Positions 1 to 9,411 are shown, numbered from the stretch's first letter. The stretch is DNA of 48,649 nucleotides from JBJGXI01 sp045635475 (GCF_045635475.1 NZ_JBJGXI010000041.1:1-48649), one strand, 5' to 3'. The notes: generated by a model from the sequence alone, not told the origin. Made by a program: numbers and translations.

Positions 1-1
1 G

Positions 2-850
2 GTTTTACCTGAAAAATCTTTTAATCTATCAGTGATCGGTACACCAGCTGAAGAAACAACTGGCGGAAAGATACCAATGATTAAAGAAGGGGTATTTGAA
101 CAAATAGATGTTGCCATGATGTTTCACGCACATAGTGTTACCACTGCAAATAGGCCATGCATTGGAAGAACAGCTTTGGAATTTGAGTTTTTTGGTAAAA
201 CAGCACACGCATCCTCCTTCCCGTATTTAGGAATAAATGCATTAGATGGATTAATTTTAACGTATAACAATATTAACGCCTTAAGGCAACAGGTAAGAGA
301 AGACGTTCGTATACATGGAATTATAATTGACGGTGGCAAAGTTAGAAATAGTATACCTGATTATGCGAAAGGAGAATTTTTTGTGCGAGCTCGTGATAAA
401 GCGTATATGGAGGACATTGTTGAAAAGGTGAAAGCGTGTGCACATGGTGCTGCTAGAGCTACGGGAGCTAAGTTGAAAATTGGATCATCCATGCCTACCT
501 ATTTACCAGACATTCCTATTCCTTCACTTATATCTGCCTTTGAAGATAATTTAAGTTCTTTAGGCTTACAGGTAGACAAACTAGAACCACCTTTTAAACT
601 AGGCTCTTCAGATTTTGGAAATCTAAGTCAACAGATTCCTTCCATCATGGGCTTTATTAATATCACATCGTCGCCAACGCACACACAAGCGTTTACAAAT
701 GCAGTAGGATCAAAGCGTGGGCAGGAGTCAATGATCCAAGCTGTAAAAGCCATGGCTATGACTACTGTCGATTTATACAAGGACCCGAATTTGTTAAACC
801 GCATAAAACAGGAATTTGAAAACACTAACTCTAGATTAAAAATAGTATAA
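2..850 (+). CDS. M20 family amidohydrolase/peptidase, 5' end cut by window edge
   Basis: The reading frame is open to the left edge (codons run from base 2), so this is the C-terminal ~282 residues of a protein usually around 390-430 long; the GTG at 32 is internal. The visible motif GTPAEETTGGK, followed by a MFHAH segment, is typical of zinc-dependent M20 amidohydrolases (AbgB / PM20D2-like aminoacyl and aminobenzoyl-glutamate hydrolases). The inserted dimerisation domain lies around bases 170-480 and the catalytic domain resumes near GSSDFGN. The family hydrolyses N-acyl or dipeptide amide bonds in the cytoplasm; the exact substrate cannot be told. It has no obvious link to the sugar genes downstream and is followed by a 205-bp gap. 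Confidence 0.85.
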   Translation, partial: VLPEKSFNLSVIGTPAEETTGGKIPMIKEGVFEQIDVAMMFHAHSVTTANRPCIGRTALEFEFFGKTAHASSFPYLGINALDGLILTYNNINALRQQVREDVRIHGIIIDGGKVRNSIPDYAKGEFFVRARDKAYMEDIVEKVKACAHGAARATGAKLKIGSSMPTYLPDIPIPSLISAFEDNLSSLGLQVDKLEPPFKLGSSDFGNLSQQIPSIMGFINITSSPTHTQAFTNAVGSKRGQESMIQAVKAMAMTTVDLYKDPNLLNRIKQEFENTNSRLKIV

Positions 851-1055
851 GAGATTCTGTTGCTAAGGGGAAATTTCTACGAGCTCCATCGAGCAATTTG
901 GACCGGAACTATTTAAGAAACCAGCACCTACTAGTCAATGGAGATATACGAGGGTTAAGATGACCTGGTGAAGACCCTTATAGAATAAAATTTTCATAAA
1001 TTAAAGAAGTGAAAAAATCTTGAATTCTAAAAAAAGCTGAGGGGAGTTATGAACA

Positions 1056-2309
1056 TTGGACAAAAATAATAGATACAAAATTGGAATTGGAGTGGCAGAT
1101 ATAACACCTCCAAATGGTATCAGTATGCCGAGCCAAGGAAGTCCAGATATATTGGCGAAGGGAGCTTACATGCCACTTACTGCAAGGGTCATGACGATTG
1201 ATGATGGTGAAAATCAGGTTGCATTCATCAGTGGTGAATTACTATATTGGGGGGATGAAAATATTGAGCGTATGAGAGAAATGCTTCACGAGCAATATGG
1301 ATTAACAGCAGATAAATTAGTTTTCAATACCACTCATACACATAATGTACCAGCCCCTGATCCTGAATTAGAGATTTACGAGGATATTATTAAAAAAACA
1401 GTCGAACTCATTGCTAGGACTTTCTCAGAAGCAAAGGATGCGGAGCTATATTTTGGGAAAGGAAAAGCAAGTATTAGCGTGAATCGACGTGGTAAAAACA
1501 GAGATGGATATGCAAAATGGAGTATTAATCCATATGGTCCAATTGATGAAGATGTGTTAGTAGTAAAAGCTGTTGATGAAACTGGAAAAACGATGGCTAT
1601 ATTATTTAATCATGCATGTCATCCTACGACAATACGTTGTCCTTATTATGGCGGGGACTTCATTGGCTATGCAATGGCACAAATTGAACAGGAGTATGAT
1701 GGTGCCATTGCATTATTTATGCAAGGAGCTGCTGGAGAAATTAAAGGGTGGAATGAGAATCAGGACAAACCTTATAGCTTCACATTTGAAGGTGGACTTG
1801 ATCGAGTGAAACAATTTGGACGTGAACTAGCCTTGTCCGTTCAGGAAGTGTTGGAAAATCCAATGGCAAAAATTCAAGGGTCGATTGATACAAAGATTGA
1901 CACAGTACAATTACCAGTATTAAATGAAATGTTTGACGAAAAAGGAAACGCGCCATTTAAAGGGCCAATGAGACGTATGGCGAGACTTGCCAAATTAACG
2001 TTAGAATCCATGGACGAAAACGGTAACTACAGGCAAACGAAACCATGTGAGGTACAAGTAGTTAGTATTGGACCAGAATTTCTTTTTATAGGAATGAACG
2101 GTGAAATTTGTGTGGATATTGGCTTGCGGATAAAAGCTCAATTGATTGAACGGCCGGTAATGGTTTGCGGCTATACAAATTTAAATGCAGGCTATATCCC
2201 GTCCATGAGTTTAATACCAGAAAAGGGATATGAGGCAAGTAGAGTACCGTACAGCCTAGAGATGGAGGATTTCTTAGTTGGGAAGGCGATGGAATTAGTA
2301 GAACAATAG
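1056..2309 (+). CDS. Neutral/alkaline ceramidase-like N-terminal domain protein
   Basis: 417 residues. It begins with the family signature GIGVADITPP and contains TTHTHNVPAP (a His-x-His probable metal site), FNHACHPTT and MQGAAGE, as in the neutral ceramidase N-terminal domain (PF04734). True neutral ceramidases are secreted enzymes of 650-700 residues; this one has no signal peptide and no C-terminal domain, so it is a short cytoplasmic member. Such proteins are common in bacterial sugar-degradation loci, and their substrate is probably not ceramide (inference). The start is TTG at 1056 after GGGGAG; the nearby ATG at 1049 is in another frame and stops within eight codons. The next gene is 410 bp away, so it is probably transcribed alone. 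Confidence 0.8.
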   Translation: MDKNNRYKIGIGVADITPPNGISMPSQGSPDILAKGAYMPLTARVMTIDDGENQVAFISGELLYWGDENIERMREMLHEQYGLTADKLVFNTTHTHNVPAPDPELEIYEDIIKKTVELIARTFSEAKDAELYFGKGKASISVNRRGKNRDGYAKWSINPYGPIDEDVLVVKAVDETGKTMAILFNHACHPTTIRCPYYGGDFIGYAMAQIEQEYDGAIALFMQGAAGEIKGWNENQDKPYSFTFEGGLDRVKQFGRELALSVQEVLENPMAKIQGSIDTKIDTVQLPVLNEMFDEKGNAPFKGPMRRMARLAKLTLESMDENGNYRQTKPCEVQVVSIGPEFLFIGMNGEICVDIGLRIKAQLIERPVMVCGYTNLNAGYIPSMSLIPEKGYEASRVPYSLEMEDFLVGKAMELVEQ

Positions 2310-2720
2310 AGGTGTGAAGATAAATTTTCACTGTCGAACAACAGCGCAAGTCCCTTGTTTATACTGACTAGCAATAAGGCGCGCCTTCATGTGACTTTCT
2401 TTTTCACAAAGAGTGTAGAGAAGGGATAGGCGCTAGAGCTGGACGTTGCCCTTTCAGAATTTCGTTACTTGTTAAAAGTTACTGTTTTCAACACCCGTCC
2501 TTTTTGCTTTCAAAAATAAGCGTGCGTAAGCTGAAGGTTATCAACCAGTAGTAAATCTAGCTATTAAAAATACTACTGCGAAACGTATAAATCCTTTAGC
2601 TATCCCTTGAAACACATTTTGCTTAGGAGGTGATGCTCTGGAGCAGTGAATGGATCATACACCATAGTGTGGCAGAGACAATTTGGATGAATGATAAATT
2701 TGATAGGGGGCTGAAAAGGT
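2310..2720. other. Gene-free stretch with a fragment of a dispersed repeat
   Basis: No credible coding sequence. Around 2422-2440 the bases GGCGCTAGAGCTGGAC are close to the reverse complement of the GTGTCTAGCTCCGAGCGCC head of the repeats at 21327 and 42087, so this looks like an inverted, decayed copy. A second piece near 2545-2580 (ATTAAAAATACTACTGC) resembles 9700-9720 (AATTAAAAATATTCTGC). The promoter of the following lipoprotein gene should lie here, but I see no convincing -35/-10 pair. Confidence 0.4.
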
Positions 2721-4367
2721 ATGAAGTTAAAAAATCTTATGTATCTTTTGATAGTTGTTTTAATAACCATTGGATTAGTTGCATGCTCAAGTGACACATC
2801 TTCGGAGGATAACAATAATAATGAACCAGAGCAGAGTGGAACAGAAGATGAGGGTGATGCAGATACAGAAAGCGAGGAGACTCCTGATGCATCCGATCAA
2901 AAATTTACCATTACAGCACTAGATTTTACTGTGTCAGGTGTAGCAAAGGATGGACCTGGTGTAGAAATGATCAATGAAAAGTTCAATGTGGATTACCAAG
3001 TAACTAATACATTGAAAAATGGTTATGATGAAAAAATTACTACAATATTTGCATCTGGAGAGATACCAGATGTAATTGGATTTATTGGTGGCGATGCTAA
3101 ATTTACTAAATATGCAGAAGAAGGTGCCTTTTTAGATTTAACAGAATATATTGATGATTATTCTACATTTCAGGAAGTTCCTGATCCATTTTACCAGAGT
3201 TTATCTGTTGGTGGAAAAATTTATGGTATTCCAAATTATGTTTCAAGATACCCAGATTCGATGTCAATTCGTCAAGACTGGTTAGATAACTTAGGTCTGG
3301 ACATGCCAACAAATTATGAAGAATTAAAAGAAGTTGCAATAGCATTTACGAAAGACGATCCAGATGGTAATGGGAAAGATGATACAACTGGTCTTCTTAC
3401 TACTGTATTAGCTAATAACATTTTTCCATTCCATGCACAGGGACCTTATTGGGATCCAGAATTGTATTTTGGTGAAACGAATGAAGATGGTGATGTTATT
3501 CCAAACCGTCTAGGAGAAGGCTGGAAAGAAGTCGTTCAATTGTTCCATGATCTTTATCAAGAAGGTGCGCTAAATCCAGATTTCTATTCCTTGAGCTTGG
3601 ACCAAGCGAACAATGAGTTTTATTCAGGTAAAGTAGGTATGTGGGTTATTGGAACGTGGTTGGGCGCCCAAGATTATGCTAGAACCCTAGCGGAGGTACA
3701 TCCTGATGCTAAAATAGCTCCGATTCCACCATTTGAGGATCCAGAAGGTAACACGGGTATTAAAATGAATAGAGGTTATAGTAGTGTGACAGCATTATCA
3801 GCTGATTTAGCTGATGAACCGGAAAAGGTGAAACGAATCCTAGAAATGATCAACTATGGTAGAACATATTTCCCACTAGAAGAACAAACAGGTGATAACG
3901 AAGACTTTGATTGGTTAAATGGTGAAGAAGGTCAAGGGTACGACATGGTAGATGGGAAAGCCGTTGTAAAAGAAAATGCATTAGAAAAGGGCTTGGCACC
4001 TGCACATTATTTACCTGATGCAACAGGATACCTACCTGCTGGGGTTTCTACTGAAAAATATAAAGAGTTCGATGTTCCTTTGTTAAAAGAAGCAGTGAAA
4101 TTAACCGAAGAAATGCGAGCAAGCTATGATGCTTATAGCCCGAGAAAAAATCTAATTCAATCGAAAGCAGAAACAGAGCAAGGTGCAGACTTGAGACAAT
4201 TCATCATAGATGAACATGTCAAGATGATTGTTGGAGAAAGACCAATATCTGAATGGGACCAAGTCGCACAAGAATGGTATGACAAAGGAGGAGCCGAAAT
4301 AATTAAAGAATATAATGAAGGCTTCGCTCAATTAGAAGATTTTGAATCATGGGTTAAGGTTGAATAG
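2721..4367 (+). CDS. Extracellular sugar-binding lipoprotein (LplA-like), orphan
   Basis: 548 residues. A signal peptide with a lipobox (LVAC, Cys22) is followed by an acidic, Asn/Glu-rich linker (about residues 24-60) and then a family 1 solute-binding domain. Its length matches the LplA/LipO group of binding proteins found in Bacillus and Paenibacillus. It should be anchored to the outer face of the membrane and deliver an oligosaccharide to a CUT1 permease pair. No permease follows; a hairpin terminator at 4417-4460 closes the unit instead, so it either works with permeases encoded elsewhere or is the remainder of a larger operon (inference). The start is ATG after an AGGGGGCTGAAAAGG ribosome site. 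Confidence 0.88.
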   Translation: MKLKNLMYLLIVVLITIGLVACSSDTSSEDNNNNEPEQSGTEDEGDADTESEETPDASDQKFTITALDFTVSGVAKDGPGVEMINEKFNVDYQVTNTLKNGYDEKITTIFASGEIPDVIGFIGGDAKFTKYAEEGAFLDLTEYIDDYSTFQEVPDPFYQSLSVGGKIYGIPNYVSRYPDSMSIRQDWLDNLGLDMPTNYEELKEVAIAFTKDDPDGNGKDDTTGLLTTVLANNIFPFHAQGPYWDPELYFGETNEDGDVIPNRLGEGWKEVVQLFHDLYQEGALNPDFYSLSLDQANNEFYSGKVGMWVIGTWLGAQDYARTLAEVHPDAKIAPIPPFEDPEGNTGIKMNRGYSSVTALSADLADEPEKVKRILEMINYGRTYFPLEEQTGDNEDFDWLNGEEGQGYDMVDGKAVVKENALEKGLAPAHYLPDATGYLPAGVSTEKYKEFDVPLLKEAVKLTEEMRASYDAYSPRKNLIQSKAETEQGADLRQFIIDEHVKMIVGERPISEWDQVAQEWYDKGGAEIIKEYNEGFAQLEDFESWVKVE

Positions 4368-4375
4368 AGACTGTA

Positions 4376-4400
4376 GGGACGGTTCTTTCAGGGAACAATC
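4376..4400 (+). repeat. Degenerate GGGACGG mini-palindrome, copy 1
   Basis: GGGACGGTTCTTTCAGGGA lies 9 bases after the stop of the upstream lipoprotein gene. It matches the left arm and loop of the hairpin copies at 5963 and 45948, but the right arm is damaged. Confidence 0.5.
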
Positions 4401-4416
4401 GGAAGTTTTGCGCGAA

Positions 4417-4462
4417 AGAAGGCACAACTAGCGGATTTTATCTGCCCGTTGTGCTTTCTTCT
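4417..4462 (+). terminator. Hairpin terminator after the orphan binding-protein gene
   Basis: The arms AAGAAGGCACAAC and GTTGTGCTTTCTT pair around a ~19-base loop and run into CTTTATAT. The hairpin lies 50 bases after the stop codon at 4367 and contains a T-rich 3' side, as expected for Rho-independent termination. Confidence 0.65.
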
Positions 4463-4817
4463 TTATATGTATTAAGCTTAACACAAAATTTTGGTTGTCC
4501 TAGAAGGGCGAAGTAGCGTCCTTTATTAGAAAACTAAGTAATTATTAAACTGACACGAAATGTTCATGATTATAAGAAGAACTATTAAAGATTGTGTAGA
4601 ATAATGGAATTTTAATCTTCACTTGGTTTTTGAGTTTTGGCCATCGCAAAGCGATATCGTTCTTCTTTCGTCCTGCTTCAGATTTAAGCATTTGAGGAAA
4701 ACAGAGATGAAGCAAGCGTGATTAAGGATAATGAAGAAAGTTTGCTACGATTCACACTTGGGGATGTCTGTTGAATAAGACTAAGCAAGTGGGAGTTTAT
4801 ATGTGATAGATGGGAGT

Positions 4818-4837
4818 GGGGACGACAAGAACCGTTC
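4818..4837 (-). repeat. GGGACGG mini-palindrome, copy 2 (inverted)
   Basis: Read on the minus strand this is GGAACGGTTCTTGTCGTCCC, i.e. the same element as at 5963 and 45948 in opposite orientation with paired ends preserved. Confidence 0.55.
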
Positions 4838-4853
4838 CTATTTCTCTATTTTT

Positions 4854-4886
4854 ATTAAAAGACAATTTAAAGACTTGTCTTTTAAT
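4854..4886. promoter_or_regulatory. 12-bp perfect inverted repeat upstream of the dehydrogenase
   Basis: ATTAAAAGACAA (4854-4865) and TTGTCTTTTAAT (4875-4886) are exact reverse complements around a 9-base loop. A second, overlapping palindrome AAAGACTTGTCTTT (4869-4882) uses the same right arm, so two exclusive hairpins, or an operator with three AAAGAC-type half sites, are possible. Function is unknown. Confidence 0.4.
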
Positions 4887-5002
4887 GTTGAATTCACTAC
4901 GCTATAACTAGGTGAATAAATAATAGGGATTGGTAGCATGGATCAACTCATGTTGCACGTGCGGTGTTTGTGTCGGACTAACATTACTAGGAGGCAATAT
5001 CC

Positions 5003-5950
5003 ATGAAAGGCTTATGGTTTGTAGAACTAGGAAAGGTAGAAATGAAAGAAGAAAGAATGCCCGAGTGTACAACAGATACGATATTACTCAAAACCTTATA
5101 CTCTGGGTTAACGAATGGAACAGAAAGAAGCCGAATGATGAACGGGGCCTATGGTCAACCATACCCAAATCGAATCGGATACCAAACAGTAGCTAAAGTT
5201 GTAGAATGTGGTGCAGATGTTACTAACTATCAAGTTGGTGATCTAGTTTTTGTCGGAAAAAACACTGGACATGTTGAATACATTTTGGCTAAAGAAACAG
5301 ATTTAATCGTAAAACTTCCATCGAATTTGGAGCCACATTCAGCTGCATTACTAGGAGTAGCTTCCGTACCATTTCATGATGCACGAAGAGGTAAAACGGA
5401 GGTGGGGGATCGGGTATTAATCACTGGTGCAGGCTTGATAGGCTTATTTGCCCTACAGGCTGTGCATGCCATGGGTGCATCACAAATTACGGTCATGGAC
5501 GGGAACCCAGAACGACTACAGCTCGCAAAAAAATTAGGTGCAGATACTATCATTAATTATCGATCAGATGAGGAGCGAAAGCAATTGAAAGAACATGGTC
5601 CTTTTTCACTTGTATTAGAGTGTTCCGGTGCTGATAATCTTAATGAACTTATTGGAGTTAAGTGGGGCGGTGGAGTTTTACAAAAATTTGGTCGCATCGT
5701 ATTAATTGGTGGAAGAGAAGAAGTGAAGTATAACTTTATGGCGGCAACCTCCAAACAGATATCCGTTATATCGGCTAGTCATTTCGACAAAGATGATTTA
5801 GAAAACGTAGCTCGATTAGCATCCCGTGGCAGCATACAACTAGAGTCATTAATTAAAGAAATAATACCAATCGATAAAGCTGTCAAAACATATGAAAAAT
5901 TACGCGACCAACCAAGAGAAATGCTAGGTGTTGTTTTTGATTGGACATAG
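5003..5950 (+). CDS. Medium-chain (zinc-type) alcohol/polyol dehydrogenase-like protein
   Basis: 315 residues. An N-terminal GroES-like fold contains SGLTNGTERSRMMNG, a signature of the subgroup that includes BchC-like proteins and the N-terminal half of bi-domain oxidoreductases. It is followed by a Rossmann NAD(P) domain with GAGLIGLFALQ and the acidic residue of VMDGN. The classic structural-zinc cysteines are absent and the usual Cys/His catalytic ligands are not evident, so zinc dependence is uncertain. It probably oxidises or reduces a sugar or polyol in the cytoplasm (inference). The start is ATG after AGGAGGCAATATCC. The sequence ends just before a mini-palindrome hairpin, and it seems to be transcribed on its own ahead of the two-component system. 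Confidence 0.8.
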   Translation: MKGLWFVELGKVEMKEERMPECTTDTILLKTLYSGLTNGTERSRMMNGAYGQPYPNRIGYQTVAKVVECGADVTNYQVGDLVFVGKNTGHVEYILAKETDLIVKLPSNLEPHSAALLGVASVPFHDARRGKTEVGDRVLITGAGLIGLFALQAVHAMGASQITVMDGNPERLQLAKKLGADTIINYRSDEERKQLKEHGPFSLVLECSGADNLNELIGVKWGGGVLQKFGRIVLIGGREEVKYNFMAATSKQISVISASHFDKDDLENVARLASRGSIQLESLIKEIIPIDKAVKTYEKLRDQPREMLGVVFDWT

Positions 5951-5962
5951 GGATTGGACATA

Positions 5963-5981
5963 GGGACGGTTCTTCTGTCCC
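5963..5981 (+). terminator. GGGACGG mini-palindrome, copy 3, likely terminator
   Basis: GGGACGG, loop TTCTT, CTGTCCC; a 7-bp stem with one G-T pair, followed by GTTTTAG, 12 bases after the stop at 5950. This is a member of the repeat seen at 4376, 4818 and 45948 that may double as a terminator. Confidence 0.5.
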
Positions 5982-6033
5982 GTTTTAGATAACCAACAGG
6001 TAGAGGCGGGTGGTTCGAGACCACTGAAAAAGC

Positions 6034-6058
6034 ACCCATTTTTTCGGATGGGTTATTA
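6034..6058 (+). terminator. Possible second hairpin before the two-component genes
   Basis: ACCCAT (6034-6039) pairs with ATGGGT (6048-6053), then TATTATTATA. The stem is short; it is a weak terminator candidate separating the dehydrogenase from the regulator genes. Confidence 0.3.
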
Positions 6059-6105
6059 TTATAAAAGTAGAGGATATGGTCGCTTAAATCAAAGGGGCGG
6101 TATAC

Positions 6106-7653
6106 ATGTATAAAATTTTGCTAGCAGAAGACGAAATTTGGGTTAGAAAAGGTATAAAAACCCTTATTTCAAGGATTTCGCAAAACTTTTATGTATCAGA
6201 TGAGGCTGAGGACGGTGATGAATGTATCCATAAAATGAGACTCAATCCCCCGGATGTGTTGATTACTGATGTTAAGATGCCAGGGCGCAATGGACTCGAG
6301 GTCGCACAATTTGCCATTGATAACTTTCCTGATACATCGTGTATTATTGTATCTGGCTATCAGGAGTTTAGCTGGGTTCAACAAGCAATAAAGCTTGGTA
6401 GTGTGGACTATCTACTAAAACCAGTTGGTGAAGAACAATTAAAATTGGCACTTAAAAAAGCAGTTGAAAAGAAAAATAATGATCAATTAAAAAACACTCT
6501 CAGCTTATACAATTTGTTACTAAGCTTAGAATCGACTTTCCAGCGGGCTATTGAGGGGCATAATGATGATATAAAAAGGCTTAGAGAACGCTTGATTGAA
6601 AGTCTACCAAACTTAGGGGAAAGAATTCCAAAAATTTTACTTGTTTTTGATGACGTAGTGTCTAGGGAAAAATTACAAACGTATGTGATAGAGGAATTAC
6701 ATGGAATTATGTTTTATGCTAATAATCGGGTATATGCTGCGATTATACCTATTCCCGCATCTTTTAAATCTAGTAGATATGATTGGCTGAAAGAGACCAA
6801 AAGAGAGATTGAATTGTTGTTTGGTAGATACTGCGCGATAGGATATAGTCAACCATTTAAACAATGGGATTTATTATTTAGCTGTTATAGAGAAGCATTA
6901 ACAGTTTATTCAAAGCGGTTTTTCGATGGAGAAGATACTCAAACTGAAATGCATAAGCCTGATCATGGCTTTGAGATTAATTTAACGCGTACTAACCTTA
7001 TTAAAGTCAATGAAATAGAAGAACAAATACTCTCAGCTATTTATCAACGGAGTGAAGAAATCCTGAAACAACAGATTGATAAATTATTTTCTTTGTTTCT
7101 AAACAGTCGTATGTCCCTTATGGAGATGCATCAACTAGTAACTCTTTTATTGGAAAAGGTGTTAAATCAATTTGAAAAGAAACAGTTAGACGGATTGAAT
7201 ATGAAGCACATAATACCTATTTATTGGGTACAAGAGAGAAAGCATATAAAAGAGCTTCAAGATGATTTGGATGATCTATTAACCAAAGTAGTTCAATCTG
7301 ACTATTCTTCAAATTATGTTACTTCCTATATTAAAACAATAATAGAAAAAGAGTATGGGAATCCAAATTTAACAATTGGTGATATTGCTGAGAAGCTTCA
7401 TTTTAATTCATCGTATTTATCGAATCTATTTAAGTTAAAAACTGGAAAACATTACAGTCAGTATTTAGCAGACTATAGGCTTGAAAAGGGAAAAGAAATC
7501 CTAGGAAAAAAGCATCTTAAAATATATGAAGTTGCTTTTTCAGTTGGATACAAGAATGAAAAATCCTTTTCGCGCGCGTTTAAAAGAAAGTATGGCTTGT
7601 CACCCCATGAATATCGTGAAAAATGGGGATGGGGGTCCTTGAAAGAGAATTGA
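6106..7653 (+). CDS. YesN-like response regulator with AraC DNA-binding domain
   Basis: 515 residues. The N-terminal receiver domain (about 1-120) has the acidic pair E8-D9, the phospho-acceptor D55 in ITDVKMPG and the conserved lysine in LLKPVG. A long middle region (130-400) with helical linkers is followed by an AraC/XylS helix-turn-helix pair (about 410-510) containing FSRAFKRKYGLSPHEYR. The family activates sugar-uptake operons after phosphorylation by a YesM-type kinase. The kinase gene starts 9 bases after this stop, and a CUT1 transporter follows, so the natural target is the promoter of the binding-protein gene at 9816 (inference). The start is ATG at 6106 after AAAGGGGCGG. Confidence 0.93.
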   Translation: MYKILLAEDEIWVRKGIKTLISRISQNFYVSDEAEDGDECIHKMRLNPPDVLITDVKMPGRNGLEVAQFAIDNFPDTSCIIVSGYQEFSWVQQAIKLGSVDYLLKPVGEEQLKLALKKAVEKKNNDQLKNTLSLYNLLLSLESTFQRAIEGHNDDIKRLRERLIESLPNLGERIPKILLVFDDVVSREKLQTYVIEELHGIMFYANNRVYAAIIPIPASFKSSRYDWLKETKREIELLFGRYCAIGYSQPFKQWDLLFSCYREALTVYSKRFFDGEDTQTEMHKPDHGFEINLTRTNLIKVNEIEEQILSAIYQRSEEILKQQIDKLFSLFLNSRMSLMEMHQLVTLLLEKVLNQFEKKQLDGLNMKHIIPIYWVQERKHIKELQDDLDDLLTKVVQSDYSSNYVTSYIKTIIEKEYGNPNLTIGDIAEKLHFNSSYLSNLFKLKTGKHYSQYLADYRLEKGKEILGKKHLKIYEVAFSVGYKNEKSFSRAFKRKYGLSPHEYREKWGWGSLKEN

Positions 7654-7662
7654 GGGAATAAT

Positions 7663-9411
7663 ATGTCCATTAGATTTAAGTTTATCGCAGTATTTGTGTT
7701 TATTATCTCTGTTACTGGAGGAATTATAGGGACGTTTACTCACTTGAACTGGGCATCGGACTTAGAAAGAAATACGGTTGACCGCACTATCCAAACATTA
7801 AAGAGTAAAAGAGACCTTTCTGAATCTTATTTTCTTGAATCGAATCGTATCTTTCAGACAACTTGGTTTAATCCTATTGTACAAAGCTATATAAATGATA
7901 GTGGAGAGCGAGATTTGTTAGCATATAATCAAATCAGGGATCTTCTATCATCCAAACTCTATCTTAACCCATATTATGAAGCTATTATCCTTTTTAACCA
8001 GAATGAGAGACCGATATATGCAACAAAAGGAATACCAATTCGTGATACGGAAATTCTAAACTTACCGTACGATCTACCTAATGATACGCTTCCGCACGTC
8101 ATTCCACCTCATAACCAACCTTATTTTGTTAAAGGAGAAAATGTGACTTCCGTCATTCGCGGCATTGCACTTGCGGGCAGATCGAATCCTGACTTTTATT
8201 TGGTTATGGATGTTAATACCAATTATATTCAAAAAACACTTGAAGTCCAGAGTAAAGACAGTGGATATTTCTTTGTTGCTGATGAAAATGGTGCGTACAT
8301 TTACCATCCGGATACAAATTTAGTCGGGACCAATTTAACCCATTTTAAGAATCATGATACAAACAAATCTAGTGGTTCATTTTACAATCGTATCGGTAAT
8401 AGTAACATACTAATAACTTATGTAAAGGGAGACTTGTCCGGATGGACGTATTATAGTGCAATTCCTTATGCTGAACTGAATAAAGGGATTATACAAAACA
8501 GAAATTATTCAATTTTAATAACTGGAATATGTGTGATCGCGGCAATTTTAATTATTTCCATCCTAGTTTATGGTATTACAAAACCCTTTGCTGATTTACG
8601 GATTATGATGGCAGAAGTAGAAAAAGGGGATTTTTCCTCTCAACTTCACGTTAAAAGACAAGATGAAGTTGGAATGTTGATTAGAAGATTTAATCGTATG
8701 GTAAAAGAATTGGATTATATGACAAAAGAAGTCTATATTTCAAAAATAATTCAAAAGGAAGCTCAACTCAGACAACTCCAAGCACAAATCAACCCCCATT
8801 TTCTTTATAATACAATGGATAATATTTATGCAATGGCAACAATAGATGGAAATAAATCGATTTCTAGTATGGTTTCAAATTTATCAAAATTGTTACGATA
8901 TAATCTACACGATACAGATCGATTGACAACTGTACATGAAGAAATAGAGCATGTAAGCGTTTATTTGAAAATTCAAGAAACTCGATTTAACGACCGAATT
9001 AGAACAAACATTCATGTAGAGGAGGAAATAGAAGATTGTCCAATAATACGCTTTACTTTACAGCCTCTTGTAGAAAATGCGGTGAGCCATGGTCTAGAAC
9101 CTAAAAAGGAAAAAGGGAATCTTTGGTTAACTGTTAAAAAGGACCAAGCATCTTTAATCATTCGAATAACAGATGATGGTGTTGGGATTAAACGTGAAAA
9201 ATTAGAGAAAGTGATAAACAATATAAAAGAAGTCGATAAAAATAATTGGCAGTATCCTACACAAAAACATCATATTGGTCTAAGTAATGTGCATCAACGT
9301 CTAAGATTGTTTTATGGTGAAAAATACGATCTAAAAATTGAATCTACGGAAGGGAAAGGAACATCATTAGAGTTGAGAATTCCGATACTTTATCAAAAAG
9401 TCGATTATTAA
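7663..9411 (+). CDS. YesM-like sensor histidine kinase
   Basis: 582 residues. A transmembrane helix near the N terminus (about 8-28) precedes an extracellular Cache-like sensing domain (30-280), a second membrane helix (about 285-310, LITGICVIAAILIISILV), a HAMP linker, and a His-kinase domain with QINPHFLYNT, where the phosphorylated histidine is H379. The ATP-binding part shows LVENAVSHG and DDGVGI. YesM-type kinases sense sugars, often with the help of a binding protein, and pass phosphate to the YesN regulator encoded immediately upstream. The two genes are translationally close (9 bases). About 400 bp of repeat-rich DNA separates the kinase from the transporter genes. Confidence 0.93.
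   Translation: MSIRFKFIAVFVFIISVTGGIIGTFTHLNWASDLERNTVDRTIQTLKSKRDLSESYFLESNRIFQTTWFNPIVQSYINDSGERDLLAYNQIRDLLSSKLYLNPYYEAIILFNQNERPIYATKGIPIRDTEILNLPYDLPNDTLPHVIPPHNQPYFVKGENVTSVIRGIALAGRSNPDFYLVMDVNTNYIQKTLEVQSKDSGYFFVADENGAYIYHPDTNLVGTNLTHFKNHDTNKSSGSFYNRIGNSNILITYVKGDLSGWTYYSAIPYAELNKGIIQNRNYSILITGICVIAAILIISILVYGITKPFADLRIMMAEVEKGDFSSQLHVKRQDEVGMLIRRFNRMVKELDYMTKEVYISKIIQKEAQLRQLQAQINPHFLYNTMDNIYAMATIDGNKSISSMVSNLSKLLRYNLHDTDRLTTVHEEIEHVSVYLKIQETRFNDRIRTNIHVEEEIEDCPIIRFTLQPLVENAVSHGLEPKKEKGNLWLTVKKDQASLIIRITDDGVGIKREKLEKVINNIKEVDKNNWQYPTQKHHIGLSNVHQRLRLFYGEKYDLKIESTEGKGTSLELRIPILYQKVDY

Larger units (their letters stand above)
4463..5002. other. Gene-free stretch with repeats and a hairpin
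   Basis: No gene recognised. It holds an inverted copy of the GGGACGG mini-palindrome (4818-4837) and a 12-bp perfect hairpin (4854-4886) upstream of the dehydrogenase gene. Reading frames here are short and without family resemblance. Confidence 0.4.

Noticed and set aside
4930..5196. 88-codon frame overlapping the dehydrogenase start
   Set aside because: It overlaps a well-supported gene in another frame and reads as compositional noise.
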